The notes beneath the pieces were generated by a model that worked only from the letters and a program-made list of their open reading frames with translations, did no database searches and had not been told where the DNA came from. This document shows, in pieces, positions 1 through 8,897 of a DNA stretch of 44,428 bases. The position numbers and the translations under genes were made by a program. The DNA is from Candidatus Binataceae bacterium (lineage in GTDB: Bacteria > Desulfobacterota > Binatia > Binatales > Binataceae): assembly GCA_030037595.1 (NCBI GenBank), contig JASHQJ010000212.1:1-44428 (forward strand), written 5' to 3'. Each line of letters begins with the position of its first letter. The stretch's first letter is position 1.

Positions 1-294
1 GCGGCGGGCCTCGATTATCCCGGCGTCGGCCCCGAGCACGCGTATCTGAAAGACAGCGGCCGCGCCGAATATCACGCCGTTACCGACGCGGAGGCGCTCG
101 AGGCGTTGAAGCTGCTCTCGGAGACGGAGGGAATCATTCCCGCGCTCGAGAGCTCGCACGCGCTGGCGCACGCATTCAAGCTCGCGCCGACGCTCAGCAA
201 GGAGCAGATAATGATCATCAACCTCTCGGGCCGCGGCGATAAAGACATGCAATCGGTCGCGAGCGCGCTCGGCGTTGAGCTCAAGGCATCATGA
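1..294 (+). CDS. trpB: Tryptophan synthase beta chain, C-terminal fragment
   Basis: This is the last 97 codons of TrpB; the 5' part lies outside the window. The reading frame is open from base 1 and carries the segment [17 protein letters not shown] followed by ESSHALAHA, both typical of the C-terminal half of TrpB, where the PLP enzyme joins indole to serine. The PLP lysine is upstream and not visible. Its TGA overlaps the trpA start as ATGA, so the two are translationally coupled, as usual for the alpha2beta2 complex that channels indole. Confidence 0.96.
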   Translation, partial: AAGLDYPGVGPEHAYLKDSGRAEYHAVTDAEALEALKLLSETEGIIPALESSHALAHAFKLAPTLSKEQIMIINLSGRGDKDMQSVASALGVELKAS

Positions 295-1139
295 AGAGCA
301 CGAATCGAGTCGCAAGGAAGTTCGCCGAGCTATACTCCCGCAACGAAGCTGCGCTGATTCCGTTTATCGTCGCCGGCGACCCGGACCTCGACTCGACACG
401 CCGTCTCGTGTTGGAGCTCGAAGCGCGAGGCGCCGACCTGATCGAGCTCGGCGTCCCGTTCTCAGATCCGATGGCCGATGGACCCGCGAATCAGCGCGCG
501 CTCGCACGCGGCCTCGGCGCCGGCGCGTCGCTCGCCGCGATTCTTTCGATGGTGAGCGAGCTTCGGCGCGAGACTCAGATACCGCTCGTCTTGTTCGGCT
601 ACTACAACCCGATTTTCCACTACGGCGTCGAGCAGCTCACGGCGGACGCCTCGAAGGCGGGAATCGACGCGCTGCTGGTCGTCGATCTGCCGCCCGAAGA
701 AGCAGGAGAGCTGAAGCGGCCGGCGCGCGCCAACGGCCTCGACGTGATCCTGTTGCTGGCGCCGACCACGCCGATCGAACGTGCGCAAAAGATCGCGCGC
801 GCGGCCTCGGGCTTCATCTACTATGTCTCCGTCGCGGGCGTGACGGGCGCGCGCTCCAGCCTGCCAACCGATCTTCGCGAGCATATAACAGAGTTGCGCG
901 CAGTCACCGATATTCCGCTCGGTGTGGGATTCGGAATCTCCACCCCCGAGCAGGCGGGCGAAGTCGCGTCATTTGCCGACGCGGTCGTGGTCGGGAGCGC
1001 GATTTCTCTGCTAATCGAGAAGCATGACAAAACTCCGGGCATGGCTGGCGCAGTGGGCGATTTGGTCGCGGCCATGAAGTCCGCGATGCGCTCGGCGCGC
1101 AACGGACATCCGCAACATCTGGAGCCGAGCGATGGCTGA
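291..1139 (+). CDS. trpA: Tryptophan synthase alpha chain
   Basis: 282 residues, normal length for TrpA, the TIM-barrel subunit that cleaves indole-3-glycerol phosphate into indole and glyceraldehyde 3-phosphate. The catalytic pair is visible: Glu52 in [11 protein letters not shown] and Asp63 in MADGP (Glu49 and Asp60 in E. coli). The phosphate-binding glycine motif GVGFGIS lies near residue 208. The ATG overlaps the trpB stop by four bases, and the 3' end overlaps accD by eight bases, so trpB-trpA-accD form one operon. Such trp-accD-folC linkage is common in Proteobacteria. No leader or attenuator is visible because the operon start is outside the window. Confidence 0.97.
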   Translation: MKSTNRVARKFAELYSRNEAALIPFIVAGDPDLDSTRRLVLELEARGADLIELGVPFSDPMADGPANQRALARGLGAGASLAAILSMVSELRRETQIPLVLFGYYNPIFHYGVEQLTADASKAGIDALLVVDLPPEEAGELKRPARANGLDVILLLAPTTPIERAQKIARAASGFIYYVSVAGVTGARSSLPTDLREHITELRAVTDIPLGVGFGISTPEQAGEVASFADAVVVGSAISLLIEKHDKTPGMAGAVGDLVAAMKSAMRSARNGHPQHLEPSDG

Positions 1140-1998
1140 GCGACAAGTCGAGCGCGCGCCGCAGACCGGCGGCGACGATATCTGGTCGAAGTGCCCCGGC
1201 TGCCGCGAGATCGCGTTTCGCAAGGAAGTCGAGCGCAATCTCAACGTCTGCCCGAAGTGCGGCTATCACTTCCGGCTCACCGTGAGCCAGCGCCTCTCGA
1301 TAACCGTCGATCGCGGCTCGTGGCGCGAAATGCTCGAGGACCTTGCCGTGGGCGATCCGCTCGAGTTCGTCGACAGCAGGCCATATCCGGTCAGGATCGC
1401 GCAGGCCCGCGCCCAGAATGGACGCAACGATGCGGTGGTTGTGGGGCTCGCGAAAATCGAGGACCGGCCGCTGGCTCTGGCGGTGATGGATTTCGAGTTC
1501 ATGGGCGGCAGCATGGGCGTGATCGTCGGCGAGAAGCTGGCGCGGCTCTTTGATATCGCGACGCGCAAGCGCCTGCCGCTCGTTATCTTCACTTCGTCGG
1601 GCGGCGCGCGGATGCAGGAGGGGATGCTTTCGCTGATGCAGATGGCGAAAGTGTCGGCGGCAATCGCACGCCTTCGTGACGCGCGGCTGCCGTATATCGC
1701 GGTGCTCTGCGACCCGACATCAGGAGGAGTGGCGGCGTCGTTCGCGATGCTCGGTGATCTGAATATCGCGGAGCCTGGGGCGCTGATCGCTTTCGCCGGT
1801 CGGCGCGTGATCGAGCAGACCACCAATCAGCAGTTGCCCGACGACTTTCAGCGTGCGGAGTTCCTGCTCGCGCACGGCATGCTCGACGCAATCGTGCCAC
1901 GTCATCAGATGAGGTTCACGCTCGCGCGTCTGCTCGCGATGCTTTCGCGCAAGCGGGCGGCCGCGCGCGCCGGCAACGGCAAACGTCCGCGCAAGTGA
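1132..1998 (+). CDS. accD: Acetyl-CoA carboxylase carboxyltransferase subunit beta
   Basis: 288 residues, the usual length of AccD. With AccA it moves the carboxyl group from carboxybiotin to acetyl-CoA, giving malonyl-CoA for fatty acid synthesis. An N-terminal four-cysteine zinc ribbon is visible (Cys21, Cys24, Cys40, Cys43). The crotonase-like fold follows, with the conserved FMGGSMG segment and the SGGARMQEG motif of the carboxyltransferase site. The start overlaps the trpA stop, implying coupled translation. accA is not in the window. Confidence 0.97.
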   Translation: MAERQVERAPQTGGDDIWSKCPGCREIAFRKEVERNLNVCPKCGYHFRLTVSQRLSITVDRGSWREMLEDLAVGDPLEFVDSRPYPVRIAQARAQNGRNDAVVVGLAKIEDRPLALAVMDFEFMGGSMGVIVGEKLARLFDIATRKRLPLVIFTSSGGARMQEGMLSLMQMAKVSAAIARLRDARLPYIAVLCDPTSGGVAASFAMLGDLNIAEPGALIAFAGRRVIEQTTNQQLPDDFQRAEFLLAHGMLDAIVPRHQMRFTLARLLAMLSRKRAAARAGNGKRPRK

Positions 1999-2122
1999 CT
2001 CGCTGCGCCGATGAGAGCAGAAAAGCTCGCGGCGCGTTCTAAGTAGCCTCGCCCGTGGCTGACGCCGCGGGCGGAAGCCGCACATCGGGAGAGGCTGCTC
2101 AAATAATTTTTTTCTAGTGGTG

Positions 2123-2140
2123 GCGGGCGTCCCCGCCCGC
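2123..2140. repeat. GC-rich stem-loop after accD (possible terminator or REP-like element)
   Basis: GCGGGCG and CGCCCGC form a perfect 7-bp stem around a TCCC loop, followed on the plus strand by TTTGT and preceded by a T-run at about 2107-2113. It sits in the 230-base gap between accD and folC. The short T-tract makes it a weak intrinsic terminator; it could equally be a dispersed GC-rich repeat, since a related core occurs at 23117-23150. Confidence 0.45.
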
Positions 2141-2228
2141 TTTGTCTGGCAAGTGAAATCGACGCCGGATGAGGACGCGACCCGTATTCTTTCTTGACGC
2201 GCACTCGCCCGTTAGACTTTGTTCCCGC

Positions 2229-3539
2229 ATGGAGCGGCTGCAAAAGACTCTTGACTGGCTCTACTCGCTCGAAGCACGCGGCGAGATTTACAAGCTCGAG
2301 CGGATGGATCGCGCGCTCGAACTGATCGGCAATCCGCATCGAAACCTGCGCGCCGTCCATATTGCCGGGACCAAGGGCAAGGGCTCGGTGGCCGCGATGC
2401 TCGACAGCGTGCTCCGCGCAGCGGGTCTCAAGGTGGGGCTCTACACCAAGCCGCACCTGGTGAACCTATCGGAGCGCACGCGGATTGACGGTGTGGAAAT
2501 TCCCGCGGCGCGCATGCTCGACTACATCGAGCGGCTCCGGGTGCTTTACGATCGCGCCGGCCTCGCGCTCACGTTCTTCGAATTCACCGTTGCGATGATG
2601 TTTCTCTACTTCGGCGACGAGAAAGTCGACCTCGCCGTAATCGAGACCGGCCTCGGCGGTCGCCTCGATTCGACCAACGTCGTGACGCCGATTCTGAGCG
2701 TGATCACGCCGATCGGATTCGATCACATGGAGTATCTCGGGTACACGATTCCCAAGATCGCAGCCGAGAAGGGTGGAATCATCAAACCCGATGTCCCCGT
2801 TGTGATCGGCGCGCGCGACGAGGAAGCGCGTACCACGTTACTTGGAATTGCCGCGCAACGGCGCTCAGCAGTGCTACTGAACGATCGCGACTTCAGCTTC
2901 GTTTCGCACGCACCCGCACATCGAATTGACTATCAGGGCCTCGGTCTCAGGCTGAACGATGTAGAGCTCGCGCTCGCAGGTCCGTTCCAACACGAGAATG
3001 CCGCGATCGCTATCGCGACCATCGAAGCGCTGGGCGCGCAGGGCTATCGAATCGAGGAGGATCAGATTCGCTCCGGACTCCGCGACCTTTCCTGGCCGGG
3101 ACGTTTCGATATCGTTTCGCGCCAGCCGCTCGTGATTCTCGATTGCGCGCACAACGAGATGAGTATCGCGGCGCTGCTCGAGACGCTCGCGGTTGAATTC
3201 GGCGCTGATGAAAAGCCGCGGCTCGTGTTCGGATGCCTGGCCGACAAGGAATGGCAGCGGATGGCGGCGATGCTCGCGCCTCGCGTGCGCGACGTGACGC
3301 TCACGCGCGTCAAGCCTAAGCGCCCGCTCGATCCGGAAAACCTGGTGCCCGAATTCGCGCGACACGTTCCCGTCCGCGTGATACGCGAGCCGCTGCAGGC
3401 GGTCGCGCGCGTGATGGAGGAAATCGGTCCCGACGACGTAGCGCTTGTGACGGGTTCCGTGTATCTTATCGGCGAAGTTTATCCTTACTTTCTGGCCCGG
3501 GCGGGCAGAGGCGGGTTGTTTCCTGATCGTCACGCGTAA
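2229..3539 (+). CDS. folC: Bifunctional folylpolyglutamate synthase / dihydrofolate synthase
   Basis: 436 residues from the ATG at 2229. FolC ligates glutamate to dihydropteroate and to folates in the cytoplasm. The ATP-binding loop GTKGKGS lies near residue 46, and the Mur-ligase-type central domain carries ETGLGGRLDSTN and FDHMEYLG, which are family signatures. An in-frame ATG at 2169 would add 20 residues without family resemblance, so I place the start at MERLQKTLDWLY, where homologues begin. It follows accD by 230 bases containing a hairpin, and its last bases overlap the proposed lptD start. Confidence 0.94.
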   Translation: MERLQKTLDWLYSLEARGEIYKLERMDRALELIGNPHRNLRAVHIAGTKGKGSVAAMLDSVLRAAGLKVGLYTKPHLVNLSERTRIDGVEIPAARMLDYIERLRVLYDRAGLALTFFEFTVAMMFLYFGDEKVDLAVIETGLGGRLDSTNVVTPILSVITPIGFDHMEYLGYTIPKIAAEKGGIIKPDVPVVIGARDEEARTTLLGIAAQRRSAVLLNDRDFSFVSHAPAHRIDYQGLGLRLNDVELALAGPFQHENAAIAIATIEALGAQGYRIEEDQIRSGLRDLSWPGRFDIVSRQPLVILDCAHNEMSIAALLETLAVEFGADEKPRLVFGCLADKEWQRMAAMLAPRVRDVTLTRVKPKRPLDPENLVPEFARHVPVRVIREPLQAVARVMEEIGPDDVALVTGSVYLIGEVYPYFLARAGRGGLFPDRHA

Positions 3540-6075
3540 AACACTCTGGATCGTTACAATCGCGGCCACGCTCGCGTGTTGGCCGACGCTCGCCGCTGCT
3601 CAGTTCACGCCGGGTAATCGCCCGAAAACCAAGAAGGTCGCTGGACCGCCGCCGCAGGTCAAAGAAGAACACGGCGAGCCGGTCAACGTCACCGGCCAGG
3701 AAACTATCTTCGACTCCCGCAACGACGTTTTCACCGTCAAAGGTGACGCCGTCATGACACAGGGCGGCAGCGTCCTGAAGGCGGATCAAATCGACGTCTA
3801 TCGGCGCCAACGCCAGGCGCGCGCGACCGGCAATGTTCATCTTATCGACCCCGACGTTGAGATGTGGGCGACCGAGGCGACTATCGATCTGAATCGCGAG
3901 GCCCTCGTTCTTTACAATGCCAAGGTCTATGCGCGGCACGACACGTATCACCTGGCGGGCGAGAAGATCGAAAAACTCGAAGGTCCGAACTACGAGATCA
4001 CCAAGGGGTTCTTCACGACCTGCGGATGCCGTAAGAATGCTCCCGACTGGGCGATCGCGGCCGACCAGATGGATGTAACCGTCGGCGGCAAGGGGACCGC
4101 GAACAACGCCTCGTTTAACGTGCTCGGCTATCCGGTTGCGAAGTTGCCATTTGCGGTTTTTCCGGCCGACAGCCAGCGCCAGAGCGGATTCCTGTCGAGC
4201 CGCGAAGGCGAATCGAGCATCCGCGGATTTCAGTATCTGCAACCTTATTACTGGGCGATTAACAAAAGCTCTGACGCTACCTTCGCCCTCGACGTCGAAA
4301 CCTCGCAGCGAATCGGCGGGATGGGCGAGTACCGGCTGACCAACGGCGCCGACGATTATTTCTGGGCCGACGCGGCGTACTACAACGAAGCGATTCGCTC
4401 CGACCAGAACCGCGAAAACGATATCGTTGACAACCAGATTGCCGATACCACGATTCCCGAGAACCGCTGGGACGGGATCGCGATGATGCGGCAGCATCTG
4501 ACCGACAGTATCACCCTCTACGGCGACGCGATGACCGTCAGCGATTCGCTCCTGTTGCGCGAGGTCAACACCTGGACGCTGTCGAGCGGCTTCGGCAACG
4601 ATTTCGCCTCGCTGCGCAATGCGATCTCAAATTTCGGCCTGCTCGATTCCTTCGAGAATGGCTTCGCGCGTATCCAGGGGACTTACAATCAGGACCTGAT
4701 TCAGCCGCAGACTTTCGCGCTCCAGCGCCTGCCCGAAGCGCTGCTGAGCGGCCGCCAGGGTATGGGCTCGTTCGGATTCCTCGATTACGACGCGAGCGCG
4801 ACGAACTTCTACCGCGACGAAGGGCTCAGCGGATGGCGCTTCGATGCCAACCCGCAATACACCCTGCCGTTCCGCCTCGGCGACTACGCGACCGCTTACG
4901 GCAGGGTGGGTGCCCTGACGAACGTGTGGGGAACGTCGGGCAATCAGCTCAATATCATTCCGGTTGGAACCGACCACTTGGTTTACAACAACGGCATATC
5001 GCTCGGGCCGGGGACACACACCGAATGGAAGGGCAACGCCATTCCCTATGTGCAGACGGGGATATCGACGATTCTTGATCGGGTCTTCGACGTCAACGGC
5101 ACCTCGATCGAGAAGCTCAAGAACTCGATCGAACCGTTCGTGAATTACTCTTACGTTCCGCGCATCTCGCAGGGCAACGATCCGCTGTTCGATCAATACG
5201 ATCGCATGGAGTCGCGGAGCCTCGTAACGTATGGTTTCACGACGCGGCTCTTCGCCCGCGTCAAGAATCCGCCCCAGACCGAGAGCAACGAAGAAGCGCC
5301 CGATCAGATGCCCGACGGTGGAGGCAGCTCCACGACGATGCAGAGCGAGAACTCTGCGACCGGAGTTTCAGCGATCAACGGCCAGCAGAGTCCATGGCGC
5401 CTGCTCGCGCCGAACGCGGGCCAGATGATCAAGAACGGCGACCATATCGACGAGCTCGGCCAGCTGACGATCCAGCAAGCCTACGACGTCTCGCATGATA
5501 TCTCGGCTGACGCCTCGCACATCTCCGACCTTCAAGGATTGCTGAGTATCTACCCGACTTCGCTCGTGTCACTCGGCTCAGAGCTTGACTACAATCCGCG
5601 CGGCCACGCGGGTATCACATACACCAACTTCTTCCTAAACCTGCAGCCGCCTCCGAGCTGGCAAAGGCAGCCCAAGCTGTACATGGGCAATGCCGTCGAA
5701 GGAACCTTCATGGAGCTCTCATACAGCTACGTGAGTCCGCAGGACACTGTTATCAAGAGCACTGCCAAAAACGGCAGCCAATTAGCGACCTTGCGCGCAT
5801 ATTCAGATCTATATGACTACCTCGGCGTCTATATCGCGCCGAGCTATGACTTCGCTGCCGGCCGCCTGCTCGCTGCCGAGTATGGCGCCCGGCTCAAGTC
5901 ACCGTGCGATTGCTGGGCTTTCGACGCGGGCATGACGCAATCCTACAACCCGAACGAAGTATCGTTCCAGTTCCAGCTCACCCTTGGCGGACTCGGCTCG
6001 CTTGGTCAGAGTCCATTCGGCCGCAATCCATTCCAAATCATGAACGGACCCACGAGCATCATCCCCGGCTTCTGA
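3523..6075 (+). CDS. lptD: LPS-assembly protein LptD (OstA/Imp) with non-canonical start
   Basis: LptD is the outer-membrane beta-barrel that inserts LPS at the cell surface. The frame holds an N-terminal LptA/OstA-like domain (about residues 50-170), a long barrel domain, and an aromatic-rich C terminus ending in PGF. Cysteine pairs CGC (in FFTTCGC, near 4020) and CDC (near 5909) match the disulfide-forming cysteines of LptD. The first in-frame ATG is at 3754, but the frame is open and clearly coding upstream: it encodes a signal peptide (about 3532-3603, ending ALAAAQF-like) and the start of the OstA domain. No ATG, GTG or TTG exists between the upstream stop at 3448 and this signal peptide. 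CTG at 3523, seven bases after an AGGCGGG ribosome site, is my best start; ATC at 3526 is an alternative. It overlaps folC. Confidence 0.88.
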   Translation: MIVTRKTLWIVTIAATLACWPTLAAAQFTPGNRPKTKKVAGPPPQVKEEHGEPVNVTGQETIFDSRNDVFTVKGDAVMTQGGSVLKADQIDVYRRQRQARATGNVHLIDPDVEMWATEATIDLNREALVLYNAKVYARHDTYHLAGEKIEKLEGPNYEITKGFFTTCGCRKNAPDWAIAADQMDVTVGGKGTANNASFNVLGYPVAKLPFAVFPADSQRQSGFLSSREGESSIRGFQYLQPYYWAINKSSDATFALDVETSQRIGGMGEYRLTNGADDYFWADAAYYNEAIRSDQNRENDIVDNQIADTTIPENRWDGIAMMRQHLTDSITLYGDAMTVSDSLLLREVNTWTLSSGFGNDFASLRNAISNFGLLDSFENGFARIQGTYNQDLIQPQTFALQRLPEALLSGRQGMGSFGFLDYDASATNFYRDEGLSGWRFDANPQYTLPFRLGDYATAYGRVGALTNVWGTSGNQLNIIPVGTDHLVYNNGISLGPGTHTEWKGNAIPYVQTGISTILDRVFDVNGTSIEKLKNSIEPFVNYSYVPRISQGNDPLFDQYDRMESRSLVTYGFTTRLFARVKNPPQTESNEEAPDQMPDGGGSSTTMQSENSATGVSAINGQQSPWRLLAPNAGQMIKNGDHIDELGQLTIQQAYDVSHDISADASHISDLQGLLSIYPTSLVSLGSELDYNPRGHAGITYTNFFLNLQPPPSWQRQPKLYMGNAVEGTFMELSYSYVSPQDTVIKSTAKNGSQLATLRAYSDLYDYLGVYIAPSYDFAAGRLLAAEYGARLKSPCDCWAFDAGMTQSYNPNEVSFQFQLTLGGLGSLGQSPFGRNPFQIMNGPTSIIPGF

Positions 6076-6087
6076 GGCCGCTTCTAT

Positions 6088-6990
6088 CTAGAAATACAGA
6101 AGCGCGATATCGGCGAGCAGCCAGAGTGCGACCGAGATTAGCAGCGGGGTGTCGCTGAGCAGCAGCAGCGCCGGATCGCCGCCCTCGTTGCGCTCGGCGA
6201 TCAAGTACAGGTAGCGCAGGATCCCGAACGCCACGAAAGGCACGGTGAGGTACAAATGGCGGGTGCCGAGCTTGCTCTCGACCTCGCTCGACGCAGTGTA
6301 AATCATGTAGCCGACCATGGTTGCGCCCGCGACAATCGAGATCATCTGATCAATCAATCGCACGCTGTAGTATTGGAGCGCGCCACGATGCGCGGTCGCC
6401 GCGTCGCCTAGCGCGATCAGCTCGTGTCGGCGCCGTCCCAATACCAGCAGCAGCGCCAGCGCAAACGTGATGAACGCGAGCCATGGCGAGACTTCGGCGT
6501 TTATCGCTGCACCTCCCGCAAACGCGCGCATCACGAAGCCGATCGCGACCGCAATTATGTCGACCACCATCACGCGCTTGGCCCAGAAGGAGTAGGCGCC
6601 CTGCAGCACGGCGTAAAGCACGGCAATTTCAACGAAGGCCCATCCGAGCAGGATGCTCAAAACGAGCGCGATCGCGCCCAGAGCCATTGCCAGACGCTGC
6701 GCCGCTTCAACGGTGATGTCACCGCGCGCGAGCGGGCGGTCACGCTTTTCGGGATTCAGCCGGTCGGCGTCGCGATCGACGATATCGTTGACGACGTAGG
6801 CGGTGCTCGAGAGCGCGCAGAACGCGACGAACGCGGTGAGCGCAAGGATCAGATCATGAAACACGAACAGGCGCTTGGCGAACACCAACGCCGCCAGCAC
6901 CAGCAGGTTCTTGATCCACTGATGCGGGCGCATCAGGCGGATTATTGTCGCGCGGCTGGGCGCGATCTCAGCCGCTACTGCTAATGCCAT
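6088..6990 (-). CDS. UbiA-family prenyltransferase, decaprenyl-phosphate phosphoribosyltransferase-like
   Basis: 300 residues with about eight or nine membrane segments. UbiA enzymes move a prenyl group, or in this subgroup probably 5-phosphoribose, onto a polyprenyl phosphate in the inner membrane. The first aspartate-rich motif NDIVDRDAD lies near residue 68, followed by NPEKRDRPLARG. The start RPHQWIKNLLVLA is characteristic of the group that includes Mycobacterium Rv3806c. The true substrate in a Gram-negative host is unknown. The gene is convergent with lptD, whose stop is 12 bases away, and nothing nearby names a pathway. Confidence 0.85.
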   Translation of the reverse strand: MALAVAAEIAPSRATIIRLMRPHQWIKNLLVLAALVFAKRLFVFHDLILALTAFVAFCALSSTAYVVNDIVDRDADRLNPEKRDRPLARGDITVEAAQRLAMALGAIALVLSILLGWAFVEIAVLYAVLQGAYSFWAKRVMVVDIIAVAIGFVMRAFAGGAAINAEVSPWLAFITFALALLLVLGRRRHELIALGDAATAHRGALQYYSVRLIDQMISIVAGATMVGYMIYTASSEVESKLGTRHLYLTVPFVAFGILRYLYLIAERNEGGDPALLLLSDTPLLISVALWLLADIALLYF

Positions 6991-7050
6991 CGTAGATGGT
7001 TGTATTAGCGCCGGCCTAGCCGCGCAAGATAAGCACGGCTTGATTTTGAC

Positions 7051-7071
7051 TTCTTACGTAGGGCGTAATAA
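7051..7071. promoter_or_regulatory. Palindrome in the higBA promoter, likely HigA operator
   Basis: TTACG (7054-7058) and CGTAA (7064-7068) form a perfect inverted repeat with a five-base centre. The pairing continues outward with one mismatch to give 7 of 8 matched positions per arm. It lies just before the GTG start of higB. A -35-like TTGACT (7046-7051) and a -10-like TAATAA or TAATCT (7066-7074) overlap it. HigA-type antitoxins bind such promoter palindromes and repress their own operon. Confidence 0.65.
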
Positions 7072-7076
7072 TCTCA

Positions 7077-7355
7077 GTGCTAAGGACGTTTCGATGCAAG
7101 GATACCGAGGCGCTCTTTTCCCGTAATCGACGTCCCCGCTTCAGGAACATCGAGAGCCTCGCCCGTCGTAAGCTCGTCATGTTGAACAGCGCGGAATCAC
7201 TGCAGGACCTGCGTGCTGTTCCCGGCAATCGGCTGGAGCAGCTTTACGGAGATCGTCTCGGTTGGCACAGCATTCGAATCAACGACCAATGGCGGCTCTG
7301 TTTAATCTGGCGAGGCCGCGACGGCTACGACGTTGAGATTGACGATTATCACTGA
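7077..7355 (+). CDS. higB: HigB-type toxin (RelE/ParE superfamily mRNA interferase)
   Basis: 92 residues. The ends match HigB closely: FRCKDTEALF at the start and HSIRINDQWRLC with VEIDDYH at the end. This family cleaves mRNA on the ribosome. The GTG at 7077 is chosen because homologues begin two or three residues before the FR.KDTE segment; it leaves a very short leader downstream of the predicted promoter. Toxin-before-antitoxin order is the rule for higBA. The antitoxin starts nine bases after the stop. Confidence 0.92.
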   Translation: MLRTFRCKDTEALFSRNRRPRFRNIESLARRKLVMLNSAESLQDLRAVPGNRLEQLYGDRLGWHSIRINDQWRLCLIWRGRDGYDVEIDDYH

Positions 7356-7364
7356 GGAGTTGCA

Positions 7365-7676
7365 ATGATTAACCGGCCTAAGAAGCTTCCGCCGATCCAT
7401 CCTGGCGAGATATTGCGTGAAGAATTTTTGAGGCCCTTGGGCATGAACATGAACAACCTCGCCATAGAATTGCACGTTCCGGCGAACCGGATCACTCAAA
7501 TTGTGGAGGGGCGGCGAAGCGTCACTGGCGAGACCGCGCTCAGGCTTGCGCGCTACTTTGGTACCTCTGCGGAGTTCTGGCTGAGTATACAAAAGGATTA
7601 CGATTTAGAGATCGCGCGTGACGAGTTCGAAACAGAGGTCAAGCGCCAGGTGCGGCCCCGGGACAAAGCCGCCTGA
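7365..7676 (+). CDS. higA: HigA-type antitoxin, HTH XRE family
   Basis: 103 residues. PPIHPGEILREEFL opens the protein and a helix-turn-helix follows (about residues 28-70: NNLAIELHVPANRITQIVEG, then TALRLARYFGTS). This is the canonical HigA/VapI layout. The protein neutralises HigB and represses the operon by binding the palindrome upstream of higB. A good ribosome site (GAGGAG) lies seven bases before the ATG. Confidence 0.93.
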   Translation: MINRPKKLPPIHPGEILREEFLRPLGMNMNNLAIELHVPANRITQIVEGRRSVTGETALRLARYFGTSAEFWLSIQKDYDLEIARDEFETEVKRQVRPRDKAA

Positions 7677-7811
7677 TCTATATAGCCGCGGCCGCGCTCG
7701 ACCGACCGCCATCTACGACAGCGGCTTGCGGCTCCGTTCGTTAAGTTGCGACGGTACCTGACGAGATAGCGCTCTTGACCGGACCCGCGAAAGCCGTGAA
7801 TTGTACGCTCA

Positions 7812-8873
7812 ATGAGTACTGACACCCAGGAAAAAACCGGTCCTTCGGCCACGATTGATCTCGCCGGCCTCAAACGATTTGTCGACGAGCGCAAGCTCGG
7901 CTCGACCCACGATCTCCGCTCGGAGAACATCTCGTTCGGCCATTCGAACGAGGTTCACCTCGTGCACTTCGATGGCAACTCGTGGGCGCTGAGGCGCCCG
8001 CCGCGCGGCCCGCTGCTTCCAACCGCGCACGACGTGATGCGCGAGTATCGCGTGCTGAAGGCGCTGCAGGATACTCCCGTGCCCGTGCCGCGGGTCTACG
8101 CCGGCACCGATGATACGTCTTATATCGGGGCGCCGTTCTACCTCATGGAGTACATGAAGGGCGAGGTGGTCCGCGCCGATGGCAAGAGCTTCGCGCGCAC
8201 GCCCGAAATTCGTCACCGCATCAGCGAAGGAATGGTTGACACGCTAGTCGCGCTGCAGGAAGTCGATTGGCGCGCCGTCGGCCTCGAAGGATTCGGCCGC
8301 CCCGACGGCTACCTCGAGCGCCAGCTTCGCCGCTGGACCGATCAGCTCGAACGCACGCTTCCGCATACGCGGCCATTGCCGGTAATGGACAAGGTCAAGG
8401 AATGGCTGCGCGCGCGGATCCCGGAGTCGCCCGCGCCAACGATCGTCCACGGCGACTACAAGCTCGACAACGTGATGTTCGATCGGGCAACCGTCAAAGT
8501 GATCGCGGTGTTCGACTGGGAGATGTCAACGATTGGCGATCCGCTCGCCGATCTCGGCTGGATGCTGAGTTACTGGAGCGATCCGAAAGAGTCGGCAACG
8601 GCGGGCACCGTTATATCGAGCATGGCGGCAGAGTCGGGATGGATGTCGCGCGCCGAAATAATCGAGCGCTACGAAAAGCGCACTGGGCGCGTGCTGCGCG
8701 ACTTTCCATTCTACCAAGCGTTCGCGATTTTCAAGCTCGCGATCATCCTTGAGGGCAGTTACGCGCGGTTCCTGCGCGGCCAGGCCGACGATCCGCTCTT
8801 TGCGGGTTTCACCGAGCGCGTGCCGGCACTAGCCGATGCCGCGTGGGCGGTGTGCCAGTCGGCGACTCACTAG
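7812..8873 (+). CDS. Phosphotransferase family protein (APH/ACAD10-like kinase fold)
   Basis: 353 residues with an aminoglycoside-phosphotransferase fold. The catalytic loop IVHGDYKLDN lies near residue 215 and the metal-binding FDWEMSTIGDPLADLGW near residue 236; both are intact, so it is probably an active small-molecule kinase. The family is usually not a resistance gene; ACAD10-like members occur with acyl-CoA genes, and here a crotonase follows 24 bases downstream. The substrate cannot be read from sequence. No strong ribosome site precedes the ATG. Confidence 0.85.
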   Translation: MSTDTQEKTGPSATIDLAGLKRFVDERKLGSTHDLRSENISFGHSNEVHLVHFDGNSWALRRPPRGPLLPTAHDVMREYRVLKALQDTPVPVPRVYAGTDDTSYIGAPFYLMEYMKGEVVRADGKSFARTPEIRHRISEGMVDTLVALQEVDWRAVGLEGFGRPDGYLERQLRRWTDQLERTLPHTRPLPVMDKVKEWLRARIPESPAPTIVHGDYKLDNVMFDRATVKVIAVFDWEMSTIGDPLADLGWMLSYWSDPKESATAGTVISSMAAESGWMSRAEIIERYEKRTGRVLRDFPFYQAFAIFKLAIILEGSYARFLRGQADDPLFAGFTERVPALADAAWAVCQSATH

Positions 8874-8897
8874 GCCGCGTGGCATGGAGGCCATACC

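Noticed and set aside
275..1027. 250-codon frame overlapping trpA
   Set aside because: Arg-rich shadow typical of GC-rich DNA; trpA in the other frame has both catalytic residues.
6424..6984. 186-codon plus-strand frame over the UbiA gene
   Set aside because: Arg/Gln-rich shadow of a clear membrane enzyme on the minus strand.
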